Assembly: GCA_002786025.1 (NCBI GenBank)
Contig: NHNW01000011.1
Coordinates: forward strand, 372,001 to 436,000
Reading direction: 5' to 3'
Origin: Zasmidium citrigriseum
Taxonomy: Eukaryota > Ascomycota > Dothideomycetes > Mycosphaerellales > Mycosphaerellaceae
DNA length: 64,000 nucleotides
Part shown: positions 57,057-64,000 of the stretch, one piece after another
How the letters are laid out: every line of letters begins with the position of its first letter
Numbering within the stretch: position 1 is the first letter of the stretch
Program-made: the position numbers and the translations under genes
Notes under the pieces: generated by a model
What the model saw: only the letters and a program-made list of their open reading frames with translations
Database searches by the model: none
Told to the model about the DNA's origin: nothing

Positions 57057-60000
57057 TTATAGTGTCGGATTGTAGCTGCCCATGGGCGGCAATGTTGAGC
57101 TCGGGCCAAATATGCTTCCCTTTCGGAAGTGCTCGTGGTTGGCACTTTCGCCTCTCATATCTTCCTCTTCGGCGAGGCCGACTGATGACATGCGTTGCTT
57201 TTTGATAACGACCTTCGGATGCTCGACACTCTCTTGTGTGGCTTCTTCCTGACCATCGTCAGGAGACGCAATAGGGTCGATGCTCGTTCGCTTTCGCTTG
57301 CGGGTTGCAAAAATGCGGAAGTCTCTCCAGTCCGACCTGTCCCAGAGCTGCTCCGGCGATTCCAAAGGCGCCATCTGACCCTGTGGCGTACTTTGTTGCT
57401 CTTCTGGCACAGTAAGAGTACGAGAGCTCTGGATGATCTCTCGCATGCCGCCATCATCCTCCACTGCCTTCACGCGGTGTTCCTCGACTGTCATGCGCTT
57501 GGACCGCTGGAACATTCTCTCTTCAATGGTGTCCTGGAGCAAGAGGGTTTCCACGTGCACCTTTCTTGTTTGCCCAATCCTGTGTGCTCTTTTGATGGCC
57601 TGCGCTTCGACTGATGGCCGCAATATGGGGTTAACGAAGTATATGCGAGAGGCACTAAAAGTAAAGGGTAGAAGGTCAGTATTTCTCAGACATATCGCAG
57701 GATGGGCTTCTGCCCTTTGCTTTACGTACCTACTGAGGTTGAGCCCAAACGCAGCCTGTCCGACGTCCATCAGAAGTACCCTGATTTCTTTGCCCAAATT
57801 GAAGTCAACAAGGTATGCGGACTTGGTCCTGTTCTGTAGAGACCTGGCATATATTTCATGAGGTATGTTCAGCAGCTCCAAGGCCTGTGCAAGATAGTAC
57901 GCGATGTTGTCACCCTCGTAGAACACCAGAATCTTCTCGTCCTCAGAATGCTTGATGATCTGCGATATGAGATAGGACGCCTTTGCTGAGGTGGTTCCGA
58001 CGATTCGCGCACGCGAGTACTCAGATTCAGAAGACAATCGAGGCCCTGGAGTTGGATTGGCACCTTGCGGGACAAGAGTCTCGTCGCCCTTCTTGAGAGA
58101 CGGACGGCGGGTCGGCTTTTCTTTGCGACTCTTAGTGACGCGGAAGTGTTTTGCAACGGATCTGTCGGCGCGTTTTCTAGGCTCGCCGTCAAGCGATGAC
58201 ATTGGAATGCCGGACTTGCTCAAAAGCTCCTTCTCGGCCATTGCGGTCTTGACAGATACCTTTTTCGGAGACATCCTCTTGCCCTTGGCCTTTTCGACAG
58301 CCTTCTTGGACTTGTCCTTTGCGCTCCCGGGATCTGGATTGGCTTCTTGCTTCACGACTGGGGAGTCCTTCAATACTCCCAGGGCTAAAATGCCCTCTCC
58401 GCAGAGGCCTTCTCCTGGATCCTCTCGGTCGAGGCGTTCATTCACAAATCTCTGGGCGTCAAGCAACTGTGTGATGCCAGTGAGAAGGGGCGATCTCGAT
58501 TGATCGAATGACCAATGTGCAGCCGATGTCTCAGGCCATGCATCAACGTATATGCCGAGCTCGTGAGACTTGCTCATTGCCTTCCAGGCTTCGGACGCCA
58601 GGATCGGGTCTGCGCACTTCAGTGTTTCGATCATTAAGTGACGATCCTCCTGCGTGCAGCCTGTTCCTTCTTTGGCCAGATACTTGTTCGCATTCGAGAT
58701 CGAAGCTAATACATCAGCTTCGCTAAATCCGGTCCAAAAGAACGTGCTCTTCCTCAGGTTCGACACCAACTGATATCGGGACTTCTGACTGTGATGATGA
58801 AAGAGATAGTCTGCGTCGGTCCGTTCCGATGTCACCGCGTTGGCAGTGAGTACCAAGGTGAACAGGTTCGCGGTGAAGATGTCATGAAGTGATGGCTTGA
58901 GTCTCACAATGGTGTGACTTAACGGCGGCAGTCGAATGTCTCTCTCGACATCTTCGGGTCGAGTTTTGATGACCAGTGCCTCCAAAGTCCTTCGTAAGCA
59001 TGTGGAGAAGCCTGAAAAGGTGTGGCGTTGGTCTTCGTGCCGGAATACGTAGTCCCTCCATGTGGCTCGACCCCTGGCGAAAGGCTCAACTTGAATGAAG
59101 GTGGACGCGAGCGAGCCGATACTATCAATCGCTCCAGACCGATCTTCGACAGCGTTGAAATAACGCCTCTGTTCGAGAAGGGCATCCCTGCTCTCCTGCG
59201 ACTCTGACAATACTGACGAGTCGACTTCCACGCCAAGCAGATCTCTAGCCGGTGTACCACTCACCGACCACCTGTGATCCGCTTTAACAAGCCGGTTCGC
59301 AACGATGGCAGTGTTTGTCGTGCTGCCGGAGAAGAAATGACCCTCGTCAACGATGATTCTCCGAAAGTGCAGATACTTGAGCGGTGAGTCGTACAAGGCG
59401 TCCCTCTGTAGACAGCGGCAGTCCCTCTGTCTCGTTGCGCCAATGTAAGTGCAGCGACACACCAGAGGCACCTTTGGAATTCTTCTGCCTTCACCGTCTT
59501 GGCCATCTCGGATTTCGACATCGAATCTATTCCTCGTAAAGAGAATCACATCGTACTTCCGCAACTCGTCTGGTGGCGGAAGGTCCTTCTTGCGATCTTC
59601 CATAACGAGGACCTTGAGGGCATCCACTTCGACATGCTTTTGTATTTCACTGCGCCATTGTTTCAGCAGGTTCTGGGGCACGACTATGATCGTGGTTGAT
59701 GTGAGCATCACCCGTTGAGGCGGCGGCTGGGTCGTATTTCGATTCCAGCGAACAACGTCTCGTGGAATCTCGTAGGAGCCTGGATGTTTATCCAGTAATT
59801 GGACGCATTTGTCGAACTCAACACCAGAGGCCTGTCGCACCCTCTCGAATTCAACCTTCCAAGGTATGGACTTCCTGTTGATTGCAGAGACGGCCATTTC
59901 TGACAGACTTGCCACATGCGGTCGGCTAGGCAATGATAAATACTGGACCGGAATCTTTGATGGATGATCTCGAGTCGATAGAATGAGCGCCAGGCAAATG

Positions 60001-60983
60001 ACAGTCTTCCCAAGTCCCATGCTTTCTGCCAGAATGCCGCCTTGACAAGCTTGCTGAACCGGTGCATCGAAGGGAAAGTCGAGTTCTCGTGCGTTGTAGT
60101 AGAATCGGCGGCCATCTGGAGCAATCCTTTCTTCATATCGCGGATCTAGTTCCATACGAGACGCGCTCTCACGATAGAGCATTGCTCCAGCAGAACGTCG
60201 TTGATAAGGATACAGACCAGTTTTCAACCCACGTATGTCAGAGTCGCAGTCCAACAGATCCTCAAGCGCCTCTCGAGAATATTGATGCTTGATATCTGAC
60301 GGCCGCGGAGCAGGCGAAGGTAGCTTGTTGAAGAGATAGAACAGACTCGAATTGTCCTCATCCGCGCTTGCCCACCTATCAAATGCAAGCTCTTGTCCTG
60401 GCGAGTAACGGCCTTGCCAGGTCTGCGGATTGGTATCAATTTGACTCAAAATGTGCTCCAAGGCTACGGCGAGCTTCTTGTTATCGCGGTTGATAACAGA
60501 ATTGCCCACGTCGCTGTGAAGAAGGTATATTCGGAAGATCAACCACTCTTCTGTTTCCACAGACCGCGCGCATTGGATTCGGATCCATCCATGATGAAGT
60601 AGAGTGGAAAGACTCGATGCGACAGGCTGGTCGAAAGCGAGGAGAGGCAACGTGGTGACCTCGATCCAGTCTCCGGGCTTCTCATGGAAATCTGCATTGG
60701 TAAAATCCTCGAAGCAAAGAGAGCCCAATGATAAGAAGTTCGACAAATCTGATCTGATCAACTCTGCTTTGTCGGACACCGTCGAATGCTGCTGTGAATG
60801 CCAAAGCGGTTGAGAGGCTTCGGGCGAGGTGGCGGGCGATGAGGATGTCGAAATCGATGAGCGTGACGGCGCCGAAGATTCGGAGCTGTTGACGGTCTCT
60901 GAAGTACGCTCAGTCCATGAAGTGAGCGCTGATGCCCGCATCTGATGCGCATGGTCGTTTCTCGAGTTGTCCGATGTCTCCAT
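57057..60983 (-). CDS. SNF2-family ATPase without RING, Rad5/Rad16-related, uncharacterised group
   Basis: Exons 57730-60983 and 57057-57654, intron 75 bases (57655-57729); 3852 nt, 1283 residues. ATG at 60983 (METSDNSR); the longer open frame begins with TTG. Walker A is GGILAESMGLGKTV (about 310-325), motif II IIVDEGHFFSG, motif III VSGTPARD, then a long Lys-rich linker, and helicase C with SASRIYFVNP and IKRAHRIGQTRKVH. Before motif II is an insert with CRCTYIGATRQRDCRC, a CxC-x10-CxC pair that might bind zinc. HIRAN and RING domains are absent. The linker and the C-terminus (TRKRKRTS) are NLS-like. The group is widespread in filamentous fungi by my recollection, with no settled function; a role in chromatin or DNA repair is inference. 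The intron is a multiple of three without stops. Confidence 0.88.
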   Translation of the reverse strand: METSDNSRNDHAHQMRASALTSWTERTSETVNSSESSAPSRSSISTSSSPATSPEASQPLWHSQQHSTVSDKAELIRSDLSNFLSLGSLCFEDFTNADFHEKPGDWIEVTTLPLLAFDQPVASSLSTLLHHGWIRIQCARSVETEEWLIFRIYLLHSDVGNSVINRDNKKLAVALEHILSQIDTNPQTWQGRYSPGQELAFDRWASADEDNSSLFYLFNKLPSPAPRPSDIKHQYSREALEDLLDCDSDIRGLKTGLYPYQRRSAGAMLYRESASRMELDPRYEERIAPDGRRFYYNARELDFPFDAPVQQACQGGILAESMGLGKTVICLALILSTRDHPSKIPVQYLSLPSRPHVASLSEMAVSAINRKSIPWKVEFERVRQASGVEFDKCVQLLDKHPGSYEIPRDVVRWNRNTTQPPPQRVMLTSTTIIVVPQNLLKQWRSEIQKHVEVDALKVLVMEDRKKDLPPPDELRKYDVILFTRNRFDVEIRDGQDGEGRRIPKVPLVCRCTYIGATRQRDCRCLQRDALYDSPLKYLHFRRIIVDEGHFFSGSTTNTAIVANRLVKADHRWSVSGTPARDLLGVEVDSSVLSESQESRDALLEQRRYFNAVEDRSGAIDSIGSLASTFIQVEPFARGRATWRDYVFRHEDQRHTFSGFSTCLRRTLEALVIKTRPEDVERDIRLPPLSHTIVRLKPSLHDIFTANLFTLVLTANAVTSERTDADYLFHHHSQKSRYQLVSNLRKSTFFWTGFSEADVLASISNANKYLAKEGTGCTQEDRHLMIETLKCADPILASEAWKAMSKSHELGIYVDAWPETSAAHWSFDQSRSPLLTGITQLLDAQRFVNERLDREDPGEGLCGEGILALGVLKDSPVVKQEANPDPGSAKDKSKKAVEKAKGKRMSPKKVSVKTAMAEKELLSKSGIPMSSLDGEPRKRADRSVAKHFRVTKSRKEKPTRRPSLKKGDETLVPQGANPTPGPRLSSESEYSRARIVGTTSAKASYLISQIIKHSEDEKILVFYEGDNIAYYLAQALELLNIPHEIYARSLQNRTKSAYLVDFNLGKEIRVLLMDVGQAAFGLNLSRYVKQRAEAHPAICLRNTDLLPFTFSASRIYFVNPILRPSVEAQAIKRAHRIGQTRKVHVETLLLQDTIEERMFQRSKRMTVEEHRVKAVEDDGGMREIIQSSRTLTVPEEQQSTPQGQMAPLESPEQLWDRSDWRDFRIFATRKRKRTSIDPIASPDDGQEEATQESVEHPKVVIKKQRMSSVGLAEEEDMRGESANHEHFRKGSIFGPSSTLPPMGSYNPTL

Positions 60984-61527
60984 GGTGAGCAGGGGTGCCC
61001 TCGGTGTTCCGGTCAAAGTGGAAGATGCCTTAAGCTATCTCCAACTTTCTCGAAAAGGGCTAAGAGTACAACAAGCCCTCTAATGGCTCAGATTCGCGTG
61101 CTCTCGCGGAGAGAGCTGATCTTCCAGTTTGAGCGGAAGATGGAGGGTAGTGGTGGCGGAAAGTTGGGCAAGTGATCAATGATCATCCAAAAAGGGCGTC
61201 GGCTTGCGTCGCTCTTGATATCATGTTCAGAAGGGCGAAGATGAAATACGGGTGTTGTTGCTCCAGCTGATGTGAATGAGTTTCTGAGGCTCTGCATGCT
61301 CAAGGCAGATGTGAAGCAGATGAAGCCAGCCAGATTCCGAAACAGGAAGGTGCGCCTTGATCCGGGCCGAACCGATCAGGAGAAGAGGACACGACTTTTG
61401 CCTCTGCGTCGTCCCTTCTGCTATCAGACCATTTGCACCGCGTCCAAGACCATTGAACCTCTCGCCATCCTTTCACCTTCATCGCACTTGCTTTTCCTAG
61501 ACTTTCTTCCACGGCAGCTACGTGAAG
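60984..61527. promoter_or_regulatory. Divergent promoter between the SNF2 gene and the DUF2470 gene
   Basis: 544 bases between start codons; no gene seen, core elements not distinct. Confidence 0.5.
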
Positions 61528-62246
61528 ATGGCGGACAAAGCTGGGCAAGAAAAGGCCGCCAAGGAAAGGATCGTGAGCCACATGAACAAGGACCATCATG
61601 ATTCTGTGTGTCCCTCCTACCACCTAACTCGACTGTCAAGCATCAAGCACTAACATCTCTTCAGATAATCAGGTACCTCGAGCACTATGGCAAGCTTTCT
61701 TCTCTGAGCGCATACTCCGGGAAAATGGTTGACGTGGACCGGCACGGCCTGACACTCTCGTGCCAAGGCAAAACCTACCGAGTCCCCATCGAGCCAGCCA
61801 TGTCTTCGTATCGAGAGGCTCGCGAACGTGTCGTCGAACTTGACAGGGAGTGTCGGAAAGCTTTGGGCCACTCCGATGTGACTGTGAGGCAATACGTGCC
61901 CCCAAACACCCTCGTCTACCGGATCGAGTTCCTCATCATTGCGTCCACGTTCGCCGCCTACAGCCAGAGATGGTGGTTCGCTCCTGGGGGCCCTGTCGAA
62001 CATTGGCTGGGTTCGACGTTTGCACACTTCAGCTGGACGATCCAACCATGGTTGATCTCTACCATGGTGGCCATCCATGGAGCGGAGGCAGTGTACTTCG
62101 CCCTCTACAAACTCAGAGTCCATTCGATCAATCCCAGGTCGCCAATTTGGTGGCTGTGGATGTTGAGTTGTTTTGTGGAAGGACAATTCGCCTACAGGCG
62201 ATTTGAAGACCATGTCAAGCTGCAGAGAGAGAAGCAGAAGCACTGA
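61528..62246 (+). CDS. DUF2470-domain membrane protein
   Basis: Exons 61528-61605 and 61665-62246, intron 59 bases; 219 residues. The first exon encodes MADKAGQEKAAKERIVSHMN then KDHHDS, and the splice gives IIRYLEHYGKL; this N-terminal region with MNxDH is the start of the DUF2470 domain (PF10615), related to the C-terminal part of HugZ-like heme and flavin-binding proteins. The second half has two or three hydrophobic segments (YRIEFLIIASTFAAYSQRW, WTIQPWLISTMVAIHGAEAVYF in parts, SPIWWLWMLSCFV) with a basic end, KLQREKQKH. Domain plus membrane helices is the common fungal layout. Function is unknown; heme or flavin binding is a family-based guess. Confidence 0.85.
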
Positions 62247-63161
62247 TTTTTGCGATTGCGCCAGGAGAGGACGATTTCGACAGCATTTGCATAGCCAGTC
62301 TCCTTCAATATGAGAACCACGAGAGTCTTACGTGGAAGATCGCAAAGAAGCGCATCCGGTCCATGTTGAGTTGGGAGCTCATTCATACATGCTTTCATAT
62401 CGCGTCGCTCTTTCTTGCTAACATCTTGACCCCAGATATAGAAATTCGACGGGATGTGCTGCACTCCTGTCAGTTTCTGCGCATGCTTCACGGCGTGGGG
62501 AATTCGACTTAAACGATTGAGCTGAAAGCCTGGCGGGATCGTCAAAGTCAAATTGCACATCACCACTGCCCATCACTGCAAACCTTGTTTGAGAGCGCTC
62601 TGCTCTATCTAACAGGAAGAGTTGGACTTCGAGGACATCGTACGGAGGCCATTCTTGCTGCCGAATAGACCCTTGGCGTCGCTTGGACGATCTGGGAGAC
62701 TTTCCACGACTCGCTTTCCGGAATCTCACTACCAATATGGCATTTTGTCCTCGTACACAGAATGCTCCGAGCATTCACAAATGCAACACCGAGCGACGTC
62801 GTTCCGTGGCTCCCCGCCATGTTCATCATTCCGATGTTCACGCCACACCTCGCGTCGGCTTGTGCCCCGAAGCAAGCGAAGGAACGTAAGCGATCTGCAG
62901 ACGCTGTGATCGATCGGATACACAATCAAGGCTCCCCCCTGCAACTTGTGGCTGAAGACGCAGAAAGATGGAGCATTGACGCAACACCGCTGCACTCTTG
63001 CGCATTGGTCTCTGCGGCGGTCTTGAAACAGGTTTGGAGAGCTCCTTGAGTGAGCTAAGTGTGCTTCTTCTGCTCTATTCCGCACATTTTCCTTTGACAT
63101 CCGTCAAACGTCTGCTCACGCCTACCTTCAATCTTGACTACACAGCTATCAGTACACCATC
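62247..63161. other. 0.9-kb region, no firm gene
   Basis: Two minus-strand frames, 62192-62566 (124 codons) and 62418-62774 (118 codons), overlap each other in different phases; neither has a recognised domain, and the first runs into the DUF2470 coding region. The last 200 bases probably carry the promoter of the next gene. Confidence 0.35.
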
Positions 63162-63857
63162 ATGTCTTCCCAGCAAGAAGAGCAACAAGCATCCGCTCAG
63201 GGTGAGGGAAACCTCAACCTTGGAGCAAACGCATCCGGCAGTGCACAAGCTAGCCAGAAGCAAACCAAGCGTACACCCAAGAAGTTGAACCAGAAGCAAC
63301 AACAGCAACCCACACCAGCACAGACCGACGAGGGCGACGACGCAGAAGCGGAAGCTGGCGCAGAGGCCGAAGTGGAAGCCGACGGCGAAGACGAAGCACA
63401 GGAGCCCGAACCCCAACAACAGCGCCAACAGTCCCGTCGACGACAAAGCCGCGGCCGTGGTCGCAAGGGCGGACAAGAAAGCGATACTGAGTCAATCGCC
63501 CGTAGCGATGTGAGCGCCCAAGGAGGCCGTCGCCAGCGTCAACGCCAGAAGAAGCAGCAAGCCCAGACCCAAAACTCCCAGGGCGGCCCACTCGACAACA
63601 TCACGGAGAACGTTCCCGGCGGCGAGCTCGTCGGTCAGGCTGGCGATCTTGTTCAGAACACTGCCGGCGACGCAGTCAACCAGGTCGGCGACACTGCTGG
63701 CAAGGCATTGGGTGGATTGACTGGAGGTGGCAAGCAGGGCGGAGATGATGAGGGCAGTGGGGAGCAGCTTCGTCTGCGACTGGAACTGAACCTTGATATT
63801 GAGATCCAGCTCAAGGCGAAGATTCATGGTGACCTCACGCTTGGTCTGCTCAACTAG
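63162..63857 (+). CDS. Uncharacterised Gln/Glu-rich fungal protein, 231 residues
   Basis: A single frame. The first 60 residues are Gln/Ser/Ala-rich; 60-85 are acidic with Ala-Glu repeats (EAEAGAEAEVEADGE); 85-135 are Arg/Gln-rich (RRRQSRGRGRKGG), RGG-like; 140-195 are Gly/Asp/Thr-rich with VGQAGDLVQNTAGDAVNQVG repeats that resemble LEA-like segments; the last 30 residues, LRLRLELNLDIEIQLKAKIHG then DLTLGLLN, are hydrophobic in alternate positions and look like the conserved element. I recall similar C-termini in other ascomycete proteins, without known function. The ATG at 63162 follows a plausible leader (CACCATC). Confidence 0.75.
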   Translation: MSSQQEEQQASAQGEGNLNLGANASGSAQASQKQTKRTPKKLNQKQQQQPTPAQTDEGDDAEAEAGAEAEVEADGEDEAQEPEPQQQRQQSRRRQSRGRGRKGGQESDTESIARSDVSAQGGRRQRQRQKKQQAQTQNSQGGPLDNITENVPGGELVGQAGDLVQNTAGDAVNQVGDTAGKALGGLTGGGKQGGDDEGSGEQLRLRLELNLDIEIQLKAKIHGDLTLGLLN

Positions 63858-64000
63858 AGGAGGAAGAGGGAAATCGGGAAGGCGCAATGGGAATGCTGTA
63901 TTTTATCTTGTGCTCGTAATTTCCTAGCTGGAGTTGATCCGTTCGGAAAGGTGTACTGTACTCTCCGTAGCCGAATTGTATGTTCGTCCAAACCATCTCG
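63858..64000. other. 3' flank of the last gene
   Basis: Likely 3' untranslated sequence, TTTTATCTTGTG-type A/T-rich stretch near 63900; no further gene begins before the window ends. Confidence 0.4.

Noticed and set aside
60984..61016. An SNF2 start at 61016
   Set aside because: That codon is TTG. The first ATG in frame is at 60983.
62192..62774. A minus-strand gene next to DUF2470
   Set aside because: Two overlapping frames in different phases, one running into the DUF2470 coding sequence; no domain and no clean splice.
1..64000. tRNA genes, rRNA genes, CRISPR arrays
   Set aside because: I scanned for B-box-like GGTTCGAATCC and its complement and found only coding-region near matches; no array-like repeats are present. 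A CRISPR array is not expected in a fungus.

Overview
This window is ordinary gene-dense nuclear DNA from a filamentous ascomycete (Pezizomycotina). The signs are many short introns (about 49 to 75 bases, GT..AG with CTRAY-like branch points), a dense mix of both strands, and fungal families such as a copper-fist regulator, a Zn2Cys6 regulator, a CFEM protein, a Pth11/SAT4-type membrane protein and a GH128 enzyme. The gene complement looks like a Dothideomycete to me, but that is an impression and not a test. I rebuilt the exon structure of every multi-exon gene by hand; each coding sequence reported as spliced comes out a multiple of three and joins family motifs across the junctions.

Layout. 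0-7.4 kb, all minus strand: a GH128-type glucanase running off the left edge, a copper-fist transcription factor, and a HIRAN-SNF2-RING helicase of the Rad5/HLTF type. 7.6-14.2 kb, all plus strand: a Zn2Cys6 regulator, an NCS1 nucleobase/allantoin-type permease and a CYP504-like P450, possibly a small uptake-and-catabolism group. 14.3-16.3 kb: an unknown acidic protein. Then a 2-kb stretch with no convincing gene, an HAD-IIA phosphatase-like protein (18.3-19.7), a 1648-residue DYRK kinase resembling Pom1 (21.2-26.2), and an Obg-like GTPase of the YGR210C type (27.2-28.6). A short unknown protein (28.9-29.8) is followed directly by a 144-bp MITE-like inverted-repeat element.

30.3-36 kb is housekeeping: epsilon-COP facing USE1 tail to tail (both act in COPI retrograde traffic), mitochondrial aspartate aminotransferase, and the SSU processome protein UTP7. 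36.5-47.1 kb, minus strand: a 7-TM rhodopsin-fold protein, an MABP1/WDR62-like WD40 protein, a CFEM single-pass membrane protein, and the septation network protein Cdc14 (the SIN component, not the phosphatase). 47.8-64 kb: a secreted GH89 alpha-N-acetylglucosaminidase, a hormone-sensitive-lipase-like hydrolase, an HMG-box regulator, a second unusual SNF2 ATPase, a DUF2470 membrane protein and a Q/E-rich protein of unknown function.

No tRNA, rRNA, CRISPR or full transposon was recognised. I did not find a convincing new multi-gene system. The items most worth a second look are the MITE, the regulator-permease-P450 trio, cysteine pairs that bracket the HMG box, a stop-free 75-nt intron in the second SNF2 gene, and the CFEM-TM-long-tail protein.
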